NCBI RefSeq assembly: GCF_949628265.1
Contig: NC_088787.1
Span: 5,322,501-5,386,500, forward strand
Direction of reading: 5' to 3'
DNA: 64,000 nucleotides
DNA from: Cloeon dipterum
Lineage: Eukaryota; Arthropoda; Insecta; Ephemeroptera; Baetidae
Numbering within the stretch: the first letter of the stretch is position 1; every line of letters begins with the position of its first letter. Below are positions 47,016 through 59,600 of this stretch, one piece after another. The translations under genes and the position numbers were made by a program. The notes below the pieces were generated by a model that saw only the letters and a program-made list of their open reading frames with translations, ran no database searches and had not been told where the DNA came from.

Positions 47016-49653
47016 AATGTTTTTGTTCTTTTTTCCTATTTTTATTAATTCTTTTTGTGTAATGGAATTAGTGTAAAATAAAAAAATAAGTACAAAATTC
47101 AGAAAACTCACAAGCATTTTTTCATTCACGTATATTATGATCATCTCAAGCTCCGCAAAAAATTGAAGCTTTATAAAAATTCTTGATATTGGTTTTGTTT
47201 CCTGAACAAAATAGAGAAATATTAAATAAAACTTACCAACGGATCCCAAATTTTGGATTATTTCGAATTTTCTGACCCTCAAAACTAAAAAGGAACAAGC
47301 TCTCAAAGTTTGAACCAGATTTTAAACAGCGTCTCTCATTTCATTCATGTTGTTTCGGCGGGAATAAAGTTAATTCGCGGTACTTTTTGGTCGGAAAAAA
47401 TTGTTACTTTTCCTAATTCAAACCCTAAGAATCGATTGGTGCTCAGAAAATTTGTCAAAGACGGTCTTTAAATACAAGAGTGGTAACAAAACCGATTAAC
47501 TTACACAATAATCTGTTTCGTGTTACGACATCAACATTTTCTGAGGAGTTATGAAATATTGAGAAAGGAGGATATAATATTGCTAAACGAATGAAAATAT
47601 TTTTTAGAAGAGAGCCACCTGGTCTGCAGCTCGTCAGGCTGAATTTAATCAAAAATAAAACTGCAGGTGAGACCTAAACCTTTATCCCATGATATATATC
47701 TCCATTAGAACCAATATTTTAAATTTTACGCGCGCTTACGTGTTTCAGGTTGCAGACCTGACGGTAAGCGCGCCCTCTTCCAGATGCAGAGGGTGAACTA
47801 AACAGAGTCGTGCATCGTGCTTCACACGTAACAGCTGGGGGTTCGTTCTTGCTCCGGTCAATTATTGTTTTTCTTCGAATTGAACAGGAAAATCGTCCAA
47901 TTAAAGGTATGAGACTGTTTATATTTTTCACTAAACCCATTTTAATCATATTTACGACAGACTGCATTCCTTTTTTCGTTCCAAATTAAATCGTTTCAAA
48001 ACTGAAAGCGTGCGTGAGGGCCATGAGGTCTCAGTCAGCGGCAGCCGTGCTGAGCCGCGCCAGCCGGATAATTTCGGGCCACGTGGGCAGCCGCCAATCG
48101 CCGGTGAAAAAGGGTCAAAAATTAAAAAGTGCAGGAGAAAAAATAGCTTGTAAAAAGGGCCCTCACATTTGAAATACTTTCAGCCACCAGTGAAAATGTC
48201 CAGCCGCCGGACCAAAAATACTGAAACCTCTATATATTGCATCGCTTTTGTCCTAGTTTAATTAATTGAAAATACTCTTTGTGCCCTTCGAGTCTTAACT
48301 CCCTTTCCAGGTTCACACAACCCAACCTTAATTGTTGCAGACAGAGCCAACAAAAGGTCTTTTCTGAATTTTAACTGAAAGCCCGACAGAAATTAGCGGA
48401 TAATAAAAATAGATTCAATATTTGGTGCAATATACGCAAATTGGGATTTTCCTTAGTGTTCAGAGCAGGCAACAGATGACGCGACTGTTCATTTTAATTA
48501 TTTTAGGTCCATATAATACTGAAATACGTTTCTAAATATTCTTAGGGTGGAAATAATTTATTTGACATGCCGAAAACCTAAGCCGGTTCACATTATCGCG
48601 GATGAAACGCAACAGAAAACTATTTTTTTAGTCCTGAGGATTTTTTTCATTTTTATTTTAAGAATACCTCAGGGTCACGGTATGACCAAGGGTTGCGAAT
48701 GGTTACATGTGTTAGGACTCATTGCTACATGTCGTTTGTAACCAAATTCTCCAAAATATCTTTGAAAACGGCAGAGATATAAGGGTTTGAAAATGGAAAA
48801 TGGCGTTTTGCCACTCTCCCACATGATCGAGAATTTTTCGACATTTTTAACACCCGATTAGAATTATTCAGGTTTTTTGCTCTGGATTAACTAAAATTTG
48901 ATAAAAAATTAAAATAAATCAAGTTTCAAGTCCGTGGATGTCACTTAGATAATTTAGGGAATTTTTTTAAAATTTGACGATTTTTTATCTCGCCACGTTC
49001 TTGAGGGGGAAATCAAGGGGTGAGAGTTGATCTTTGCGACTTTTGGTGTTGGAACTTTACATTCTACCACTTAATTGCCCGGAATAAAAAGTTTTACCCA
49101 AGGGACACGCTTCATACCCGAGATATAAGGGTCTAAACTTTGCAAAAAAATGCATTTTGCAAAGCGTTATGTGCGAAGGCGAAAATGGTTTTTCTTTTCT
49201 TAAAATTCGACCGCTCATCGCATCGTCGACCACGAACCCTCATCGGATAAGACTTTTTTCATCTTTCACCTGAGCAACCCTAACAACCCTTTTTCAGGGT
49301 ACTTGCACCTGAGATCCTCTCCGCGGCTGTTAAAAAAACTTTTTCTGCGAATTCGAGTACATTTTTTCACAGAAACCGTTGTTCTCCACCCACCCCGCCA
49401 ACCTTTTTCAGGGTAAGGTACCCTGAGATCGGTCTCATATCAACTTTTCGCAATTTTTCCAACGCCACCGACCATTATGACACTTCGGCAACCTTATCGA
49501 GATTGCAACAGGCCGCGGAGTACCAAGCGCTTGTCAAAAACTGAAATTGAATGGTGGTGCCATCTTCTGATGGGAGGGGTCTTCTTCCTATCTCTATGAT
49601 ATAAAATTTATGTATTTGAATCTCGCTTCTATAATTGTTCCAGGATAAATTAG
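47016..49653. other. Intergenic between LRR-3 and LRR-4
   Basis: No gene. It contains a single arm of the CACCAATCGATTC fold-back family at 47330-47475, the duplicated hairpin block, and a reversed dispersed repeat at 49200-49480. Confidence 0.55.
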
Positions 49654-51762
49654 ATGATTGATGACAGAGAATTACTGTCCTTTGCAAGATGTAGGCGCCA
49701 ACCGAGTTTGAAGACAATGACAGTCAAAAGATGTGCAGAATACGTTCAAATGAACAATAAAAAACTTCTTGCACAAATCCTTTCGACACGTACGCTATAA
49801 CTAATGATTTGTAACATTGACTTAAATCTACTTAAATTTCAAAGCTGGAACTTTGCGTGATGAAATTTTGGAAGAAGTTCTGAAGTCTAGGACTATACCG
49901 ACTGATCCTCGCAGAAAAAAGGAAGAAAAGACAAACCTCCTGGAGGCTTTCAATCTCTTGCTGAATACGAGGACCACGGAACTAACTCTGGACCACCTTT
50001 ATGCCCTTAGTACTAAAAACTTTAACAACCAATCGGCGTTAAAGGTATTTTGTTATTAATGCTTATATTTATTTTTCACCTATTTATTTTTTTGAAGTTT
50101 CTGCTCTCATCGATCCCCCAACGCGCCCCGAACGTCCGAACCATAGCTATTCGCAACTTTGAGGGAAACTTCGACACCAAAATGGCACGTTTATTAATTG
50201 CAATGAGAAAACTCCGATGTATTTCACTCAACAAATGCGTTCTCCAGTGGCGTGCCCTAATACAACTTTGCAAGAATTTGTCAGACCTTAAAGAGCTGCA
50301 GTTTGCTCAATTTGACAGCACAGTTAAAAAATTTGAGCTTACGAAATTTAAAAAAGAATTCAAAAAGGACCTGGTTCACTTGTGTAAACTGAAAAGACTC
50401 AAATGTGGAAAAATGGACGTTCACACAAGAAGCTTTCTAGCTCCTTATCTGCCGCACCTGGACCTGGACGTCAGCGGACCGATAGGCAGAGCTATCTACG
50501 ACACATTTGTAACCTCGGACAGACGCACTTTTTACTGCATGCCAATTTCTGGTCGAATTATTCGAGCATTTCCACCGTGGCTAATTGACAATTATCCTCC
50601 GAACATAACACATTTCAGGGTAAATGACGATTTTTTATGTAATTTATTTTCTATTGATAAATAGCCTTGGTGCTCGAAGTCCCAAATAGAATGTGCCACC
50701 GTATACTTTCATAATAAATAAAATTTTATGGCACTTGCGCTGCGATTTCAGACTCAAGGCTGTTACTGTACATCCTTCACTTAATTTTCTTTCTTTTGAC
50801 GTCCTGAAAACCAAAATCGGTTAAGCCAATCGCCGTAGAATCGTGAAAAACTATGTTTTGAAATATTAAATCTTTTCCAACGTCTCTAGGGCGAATGGAT
50901 GGGATCATTTTGGTTTTCAGCATGTCAAAATTAAGGTATATTAAGCGAAGAATGCACAGTATGAGGATTCAGTCTGAAATCGAAGCGGAAGTGCCTTAAA
51001 AATAAAATTTATTGCGAAAGTATATGGTGGCGCTATCTGTTGGGGGCTTCGAACACTAAGGGTTTTTACAACTGATGAATTTTTATTAACTAAACGTGCC
51101 AATTTATTCTACAGATTATATGCCGTGATTTTAGTGCTGGAAACTCCAGCAATTACCCGGACTTTGCCAATCTACAAGTTTTGACTTTAGATAATATAAG
51201 ACATCCTGAAGCTGTTGACGATGTTTTAATGAAGTATGGTGGGAAATTACGATCGCTTCGACTGGTCGGTCAGCCGAATGTTCGCTTGAAATTTAGGTTT
51301 GGTCGCATCTTCGAGCTTTGCCCTCGGCTAGAAGAGCTTGATGTAGATAATGTAATCATGACAGATGATTCTGAGCCAATGAACAATTTCTCTGAGCTCA
51401 AGCAGCTCACGTGGACTGGTAGATACAGGTAAATATTTTTTAAATAATTCAAATAAAATCATACATCCCCCCATGTATATAGGAAAGATTTGATGAACAT
51501 TTTGGCGGCTCCAAACCTTCAAGTGGTGAAGATAAGTGCTAGCCGCCTCTTTCACCTGAATTTGTACCAGACCCTACTCAACAGTGCACCTCCAACCCTA
51601 AATAATTTACACACGTTTCATATTAACATTAAATATACCTCGAGAGCCAATTTCTACGGCATCTGTAATTGTTTTAAAAAGATACCCATACTTTCACAGA
51701 AGTTGACTGATTTGAAGCTGTCATTTATATTTAAGGGACAGTCGTTTGTGTATAATTTGTGA
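49654..51762 (+). CDS. LRR-4: leucine-rich-repeat-like protein, tandem copy of LRR-3
   Basis: Five exons join(49654..49789,49845..50044,50098..50619,51115..51428,51483..51762), 483 aa. Nearly the same protein as LRR-3: exons 2 and 3 have identical lengths (200 and 522 nt). Exons 1, 4 and 5 differ by 3, 6 and 6 nt, all multiples of three. Visible motifs: RRQPSLKTMTVKRCAEY, GTLRDEILEEVLKSR, CISLNKCVLQWRAL, CPRLEELDVDNVIM and APNLQVVKISAS. Frame-preserving indels suggest both copies are under protein-level constraint. The fold-back in intron 3 is also duplicated, so it predates the duplication. AATAAA near 51806. Confidence 0.83.
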
Positions 51763-53155
51763 AACGTTTTGGTCGTTTCTTTAGAATTCATGGAAGTGTT
51801 GTTAAAATAAAAAATAGGTGCAATTACATTCACTGGCTCATTTCATTCTCGTTTAATCTGATTCTCAGCTCGATCCACACAAAAATCTATATTATTGAAG
51901 CTTTAAAAATTCCATAAATTCTTGATATTGGTTTTATATCCTGAATAAAATAGATAAATATCATATGATAAATATTAAATAACTTACCAACGGATCGCAG
52001 ATTTTGGATTAATTCGAATTTCCTGACCCTCAAAACTAAAAAGGAATAAAGCTCTCAAAGGTTGAACCAGATTTTGGACAGCGTCCCTCATTTCAAGATG
52101 GCCGCCTATTTGGGATCCAACAGGAACTCGATCCTGCTCGAATCCTGCTGCTGTGCATTCTCTGCATTCTGCTTCTAGAATTATTAATTTATACACGTGC
52201 TGAAAACAAAAGTCAGTCCAGCCATTGGCCGCAGAAACATTGAAAAAGAAGATTCTACGCAATGCACAGCAGAGGGATTGAGTCTGAAATCGCAGCGCGG
52301 AAAGTGCATTTAACTCGATAGTGGCTTCAAACACTATTAAAAGGGTTTACGCCCACATCTGGCAAATTAAATTCGTTAATTTCCGATCAATCCACGTTCT
52401 TGTGGTGCCATCGGCTAACAGATTGTGTACCAAATGATTTCCCAACCTCCAAGTACTTTATAAATAGTGGCAGAAATCAAGTATCAAGTTTGAAATTGAA
52501 ACAATAAAGAAGATTCTCATTGAACTTCATAGGCGAATAAACGTGGCTTTGGCGCCTCTTCCGTTCAAAAAAAGGAGCGTGGTTCGAGCTGGCCATGCGC
52601 TCGAATTATTTACGCCTCAGAAATACGGAGAGGGGCGTAACCACAAATAAAAGGTAAACACACCAGAATTTTCTATCGAAGAAAAACTCGGAATTCCTTG
52701 ATTGTACGTCTTATTTCTCTTTTAATCTGTTCTGAATACCATGTTTTATTGTTTTGTTTCGTTTCGCCGGTCATCTCTTGCCTGGCAATGGGTTCTTTTC
52801 TAAATATTACAGTACAGAGACATAACGTGTATGAGACCCTTCATCTCACTTGTTAGCAAACAACTTTTTTTACTTTTTTTCTTGGGAAATTTAACTAAAT
52901 CGCAAGTTTCCAGGGAATAACTTGTCTGTTTTAGACTTTTTCCAATGTTTTAAAAAATTATTTCGGGTTTTATTGAACTTTTAAACTGATTTTCCCCACA
53001 TATTTACGCTAACAGCTGATTGATTTTGAAACAATTCCCTGCATTTGACCAATTTTAACCAGCCATTACGTAACAAAAACGACTGCACGAATTAAATAAA
53101 TCTAACTTAATCAATTTCAGGTTGATGGTGGGCTTGTAAGCGAGCATTCCGAGAA
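51763..53155. other. Intergenic between LRR-4 and SMIM12
   Basis: It contains the LRR-unit tail with a minus-strand splice-donor-like segment (51984-52090), a decayed fold-back (52180-52360), a stretch at 52530-52660 that may be the SMIM12 promoter or 5' exon, and a repeat at 52860-53060 shared with 59250-59460. Confidence 0.5.
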
Positions 53156-53416
53156 ATGCTGCCCGTGCTGGTGAACCTTCTGCGTCCGTACGTGGCGTAC
53201 GTGACGTTCCCGGTGGCGCTGGTCTTCGGCTTCGTGGGCTACAACATCGAGAACTGGGTGTCGGACAAGTACACGCCGTACAGCAAAAGCGTGCTGGAGG
53301 TGCGCAAGGAGCGGCAGGAGCGCGAGGGCAAAGCCGAGCTGCACATCCCCAAGACCATCTTCGAGAAGAATGTGTCGCCGTCGCTGCAGCAGGACGCCAC
53401 CAAGGCCGTGAACTGA
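53156..53416 (+). CDS. SMIM12: Small integral membrane protein 12 (SMIM12) homologue
   Basis: One coding exon of 86 aa, preceded by a strong acceptor (TCAATTTCAG at 53111-53120), so a non-coding 5' exon lies upstream. The N-terminus reads LLRPYVAYVTFPVALVFGFV, a single membrane segment, then GYNIENWVSDKYTPY and a charged Glu/Arg/Lys stretch. That layout (short N-terminus, RxYxxYVTFPVA membrane helix, GY.E, charged tail) and the length match SMIM12 of animals. Codon use is much more GC-rich than the surroundings, as for a conserved gene. Molecular function is unknown in the family. It converges on GNPTAB. AATAAA at 53491-53496. Confidence 0.88.
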   Translation: MLPVLVNLLRPYVAYVTFPVALVFGFVGYNIENWVSDKYTPYSKSVLEVRKERQEREGKAELHIPKTIFEKNVSPSLQQDATKAVN

Positions 53417-53490
53417 TTTTTTATATAAATGTATGCTCATCAAAGTGACGCGTTTTAAATGACACGGGATCGATATATAGCTAGTAAAGT

Positions 53491-53525
53491 AATAAAATAA
53501 CGTAAAAATGACTTGTGTGTTTATT
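53491..53525. terminator. Facing poly(A) signals of SMIM12 (+) and GNPTAB (-)
   Basis: AATAAA on plus at 53491-53496 follows the SMIM12 stop by about 75 bases. AATAAA on minus (TTTATT at 53520-53525) follows the proposed GNPTAB stop by about 110 bases. The two convergent 3' ends therefore nearly touch or overlap. Confidence 0.6.
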
Positions 53526-53637
53526 ATTTGGCGTCGTTAGAAAAGCTGCGCTGCTTATTTTTTGAGCAAATTAAAATTCTTATTTTAACAATGATATAAA
53601 TGGTATTTGTTAATTTTTTTTTGTCCTCTGCGCCTCT

Positions 53638-56600
53638 TCAGACTTGACAGATTCTCGCGTTGCGGATCTTCTGGTGCAGCACACGGCCCTGAAAATATTT
53701 AAATTATTATTGAGAACAAAATCATTTATGACAAGTAAAATATTTATTTTTAAATTGTTTCCTAATGTTATGGCACATTTCAGGAAATTGCCAAACGATT
53801 TATGATGCAATTTACAACATTACGAGTGTTTTGAATTTATTCCTCGAGCCTGTATAAATTATTACCAATTTCAAGGTCAAATTTTCAAGGTTAAAGTTAA
53901 TGTTGGCTCATTTTAGAGAATTATTTTTTTCGTTTAAGACAAATTTAAAAGCTAAAATATTTTTTAATAAATCCAGAAACCCTTCAGTACGTTATGGTAA
54001 GCCAAAGACAAGCAGTTTTTGCAGCAGAAATTCATTCACATTTATCATATTCAAATACGCGTTAGTTTCGGTTTCTTCGTCGCCGCCGACCCTGATCAAA
54101 ACTGGCAGCTTTTTGCTCCCATTCGAAAGGGGAAGGTTTTAAATAAAAAATTCCCAAAGGGGAAGGTTTTACGGGGGTTGAATGACCCCTTTTACACAAA
54201 AAAAATTAAAAAAAAAACACTGCGCAATCCCATAAAAAATTAAAACCGATTTATATCACTTTCCGACCGGACACGAACTTTAATTGACTTTCTATTTTGT
54301 TATTAATTTTTAATTAAATTTTTTAATTTAGTAGATTTAAGCACCATTTGATGCGGAATTTTATGGGCATGAAATTAATTTTTGATTAAGTCCGATCAGA
54401 GCAATAGGGCCGGAGTTATTAATTTTTTAAGGAAAAAGTGTTTTTTGACATTATTAAAATTTGAGGGGCTCGACATGGCCGTGCTACCCCGCGTTCGAAT
54501 CCTTATTTCATGGGCACTTACTAAATAAACCGGGCGGATTTTTCGCGCACTCAGGGTCCGAGAAGCTCAGGGCGGAAGGTCAGAAAACTGAATTTCCCAT
54601 TTAACCCATTTTTAAGGGACTTAATATTGAACTAAAAATAAAAAAAAGTGGGCTTAAACTTCAATTTACCACCCAGTAGGACTTTTCTGAGAGTTTGAGC
54701 CCCCTGGCACTCACCCTGAGCTCAGGGCGAATTTTTTAAAAACGCTGTTTTACTTCGATAATCGGTTTCCGAAAGCCATGAACACAAATTAGGGGTCATG
54801 AAAATAAAAAAAAATAGAGGAAACGGACCCTTGCGCAATTTAATTACGCGTCTTTTGACACCAAATTGGTTCATTTATCGAAATAAATGAGGGACTAGAT
54901 GGATTTTGCACGCGAGAAGGTGCTAAAAATATTTATCATTTAGTCAAAATAATATATTCCTGAGATTTTTAATTTTAAAATTATGAATTCCCAAAAAAGA
55001 AAGTGACCAGCACTCTGAAAATTTAACATGGGTTCGTTCTCACGTGCCTTTTAAAGAGTTTAAAGTTTTTTTAAAAATTTAAAATCCACGAAAAATTCCC
55101 CAAATTTACATAAAATGGCCTGTAATAAATTTTTTCCGTTGACCTATGACCTCAAATATGATGTCCATTACGAGAGGAATAAAATGCCCATCTAAATTTT
55201 AAAATTGAACCCCAAGAAGACGAGATAATATTAAAAAAACTGGTACCGCGTGGACTACTTCGGCGTTGAGGGCGACGCAGGTGAGCACAACGAGCGTGAT
55301 GATGCAGACTGTAATGGCACACATGACGAAATGTCGGTACTGCACCCACACGTGCAGTTCGTCGACGGTGAGGAAGCGGTTGCGGTACATGGGCGGCAGC
55401 TCGAAACTCGACGCCTCCGGCAGCATCGACTCGTAAAAGTCCTGCAGCACGGCCCGCACGTAGCTGTTCTCACGCTCGCGATTGGGGTCCAGGTTGTCGT
55501 TGATGCAGACAAACTTCCTAAAATTTAAATCAAATAAAAAGGACGAGCGGGATTGTGTTTTCTGACCGTGGTCTCCGTCTCAGGTTGTCGAGGCTGTCGA
55601 CCACCTGGCTCAGGTTGGAGGTGAGCATTTTGAAGGCGACCTCCTCCTCGCCCATGATCTTGGTCTTGTACTTGGTGCGCTGGCCAAACTTTCGCTCCAG
55701 CTGCCGCCGCACCGCCTCGCACAGCGACACTAACTGCTTGCTCACCGTCGGCTGAAATTACAATTTTTGATAATTTAAAATATTTTTTATTTTTTATTCA
55801 AACTGTTACCACTTTTGAGTCGAGGTAGTGTTCATAAGGCGGTGTCGGAACGTCGACCAGCACGCTGGAGAAGGTTTTGGAGCAGTTGGCCAGTTCCTCC
55901 TCGAATCTGGTGACGAATGAAAACTTGAGGATCGCGTGCAGCTGCGCCAACACCGTCCTCATTTCGCGGTCAGACCACGTCCTGCGAAATTAAAAAAATA
56001 AAATAAGACCAGAGAAGAATAAATCGCGAAATGTTGTTCTGGAACCGATCTCAGGGTGCGTTACCCTGAAAAAGGTCATCAGGGTGGTTGGTGGAAAATC
56101 TTAGCCTAGTAAAATGTGGTCGAATTTGCCGAAAAAGCATTAAAAATTGACTTTGGAGAGGATATCAGGTGGATGTACCCTGAAAAAGGTTGTCAGGGTA
56201 TCGCACGTTAAGGCCGAATGAAATACCTATCCAATGAGGGGTCGTGGTCGAGGCTGCGATGAGCGGTCGAATTTTAATAAAAAAAATATAAAACAATTTC
56301 CGTGTGCCGAAGGGATATTTACGAAAAAAATCAAATTTAATTTTTCTACGCGCGGGAAAAATCTCAAAATCGGTTTGCAGACCGGCGTTAGACCTACGCA
56401 TGCAATGAAACAGGTGGGATTCCTTAACGGGTCCCCTTACGAAAAATATGGCGAATTTTCCTATACCTATGTTATTCTTATGGAGGAAATAAAAAAACTC
56501 ATTTTTCAAGCGCCAAAGTCCCTAAATTTTCGAGATAATTTGACGAATTAAGTGTCAAAATACACCTAAACATGGCTAGGTGGCATAGCCGAGCAAGATC

Positions 56601-59600
56601 GGGGTCAAAGGGAAACAAATTGAAAATTTTTAAAACTTTTTGATTTTTTTTTACAAAAATTCTCCCTTTAAAAAAATCATAATAAATCGAAAAATGATCC
56701 GATTTTGGAAAAACCAACGCGGACGGACGTGCCCCACCAAGGGGCATTGATTGGTGCCAGAATCATAGCCCTGCGGCCCATAGGGCCCAGCCGGGCCCCA
56801 AAAATCAAAACTTTGTAATGTCACGTACCACGTTTTTAAACCGTTAAAAATTTGTAACTCGGCTCCCATGGGTCGTAGAATCAAAAAATAGTGTTCGTTA
56901 GACTCGCAGTGAAATTATGCGTTGCATTAACCCCAAAGCGGCCCCCGCCAACCCCCGCAGCCCGAAAAGCCACCAGAATCCTCAAACAAGTTCATTATTC
57001 TTTTATAATTTTTTTTTTAAATTCACCTATTGGCTTAAGGGTGATTGTGTCTTCATTTTCGTTCATTACGAATAAAGAGTCATCAATTACTCGGGTTTTC
57101 CGTAGAAATTCGCGTTTTTGACGATTTTTATTAAAAAGAAAGACAAGGAAGCGGTTTGGTCGCGGGGTCCATCGTCCAGAAAATTAATGATATTTTTCCT
57201 TTTTCAGGAAAAATCCAGACGGAACTGTTTAAAATCTGAAGATAAACAATTTTTTCTTAATTTTAAGTTATTAGTCATTACCCTGAGAGGTCTGTGTCGA
57301 AGCGGTCGAAGATTTGTCCGACATCAACAGGCTCCTTTTCGTGCACGAGAAAATAATAGTACGAAAAAGCAAACTGCATGTCGCTGGGGCTGCGAAATTT
57401 GTGCGACGAGGTGCGGTCCCACTCGAGCGGAAAGCGGCCCTGCAGCTCGGCCATGGCGTCGCGGTCGATCAGGTGCGCCGAGTGGGCCGGCACCTTGCGC
57501 GACTCGAAGCCATACTCGCGGTTGTACAGCCGGTTCACGTGCAGCAGCGAGTCGGCAAACGTGTCCAGCAGCTTCCGTCCGGAGAGCACGCGACGCTGAG
57601 GGCCACCTGAGAGGTCGCGCGGACCCAACGGCACGCCCTCCGGCAGCCCGGTGAATGGTTCGAAACGAGGGGTGGGAATGCTTGCAGCTACGGGGGATGA
57701 GCTGCTTTTGTTGGCTGCTGATAAAGTGTTCACCGACACTTTTAACTTGATCTGGAAAAATAAATACAGTTTAATAATTAAAAAGGATTTGCAAGGGATG
57801 TTTCCTTCGACCGATTTTTTGGTTTATGAAAATCCTAGATTTTTTAAACCAAAAACCCGCCCAGTGCCAAAAGTCGAAGGAAAAATCCCCGCATAAATAT
57901 TTAAAAAATGCGTTTTTTTGCATCACTGGGGGATTGTTTTGTATTAATTATTTAAATCAAATTTATTTTCTACAATTAAGAATTTTCCTTGCTAAGATTA
58001 AAAATTTGTGAACAGTTCAAATGAGCTCAAGTCACAATTATAGTCAATTTTGTCGAATGTATGTCGAGAAATTTAGAACCAGTCTCTACCTCAACTCTGG
58101 CTCCGTTCTTGGTGCCCTTGACGAAGCCCTCAACTACGGTTGTGTCGACTTTAGGCCGCACAACCAGTATCACAAGAGAGTATTTTGTATTAATCGACCA
58201 GGCGCGCACGGCCGAGTGGTCCTCGAATTCGCCGTCGACCGGACGATCGCCGTCCAACACGCTCGACAGATTCCAAAACGACGCCAGAGCATCTAAAAAA
58301 ATTAATTTTTAGTTTTTAATAAATAATCATAAATTAGATCTAATTTATTCACGCACTTCCGTGCATCTTGTACGTGTGGTTGTTGAATTCGCTCAGTTTG
58401 AACTCGTGCAGTCTATAAAAATTAGCGGTTCCGCAGTCTCCAGCGTCAAAACCGCATGCCAGGTAGTTGCAATTCTGAAATGATGAATTATACATTTTAG
58501 TGGAAGATTTCCATCAGGTACAAAATATCTGATAACATAGGATATTAAAAATTAAAATTTTAATCAGCAAATTTATTGAATTTAATTGAAAGAAAAAACC
58601 ATTCAATGAATTTAAAAAAATATTAATTATTATTAAAGTGGAATGATATTGATTTTTATTATACTAATTTTTTATTTACTATTTTCGAACAAAAAACTCA
58701 TCTGAAAATTTGAACTGGTCATTAGAGAACCTTTAAAATGTTTTAGGAAAAACCAAAATACCCAAAATTATGTTAATTTATTCGAATTTCATGCAAGGTA
58801 CAAGGTAGTTGCCATTCTGCAAATAGGAATAAATGAGTAAATGGTAAATTGATCTGACTGATTGATAAATGAAAAATAAATATCTTGAATTACAAACGAT
58901 TCGTGAAAGTGGTTAAAAAATAATTGTGCAAATACAATTTTTATGACTTCAGGAGTATTGTACTAATTGTGAGTGGAAAGAGGTGTGCCTGTAAATGTGT
59001 ATAGAATTTTTTTTGTGATCATGTATTTTAAAATTGATCGTGACAACTATTCAAAAGTCATTGTAAACATTGCGACTTAACAAATAAAATAAAAATTTAA
59101 AGAATGAAATTTTTAAATAAAAAATAATAATTTTGGAAGTCTATTAAAAATTCATTCATAAAAGTAAATTTATTTAATATTCTGTTCAAGAATTTAAAAA
59201 AAAAGAATTTTATATTAAAAAACAAGAGTAAACACTTTATCTGTTTTGTTAGAAAACAACTTTTACTTTTTTATAGGAAATTTAACTAAATCGCGAGTTT
59301 GCACGGCATAACCTGTTTATTTAAGACTTCTCCTTAGTGATTTACGTTTCATAAAAATTATTTCTGGTGACTTTTAGACTTTTTAGAGTTATTGAACCTT
59401 TAAACTGAATTTTTCCCAACGTATCTACGATGACCGCTGACTAATTTTGAATCAATTCAATTGTGAGATAATTTATTTTAAAATTTATCTTGACATCTAT
59501 TCAAAAGTCATTGTAATTATTCTTAATGAATAAAAGAAAAATTTGAAAATAAAAATTAAAGTAATTTTTTTAAAAATACATTCATAGAAGTAAATTCATT

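Larger units (their letters stand above)
43730..52100. repeat. Tandem segmental duplication carrying LRR-3 and LRR-4
   Basis: The copies align in order: 43735-44000 with 47480-47700, 44045-44575 with 47725-48235, 44740-47015 with 49520-51762, and 47100-47340 with 51850-52090. The second unit carries about 1.2 kb more between the block ending 48235 and the gene (48360-49500), including a dispersed repeat. Confidence 0.85.

Noticed and set aside
54480-54510. tRNA-like GTTCGAATCC
   Set aside because: No acceptor stem, D-arm or anticodon arm around it.
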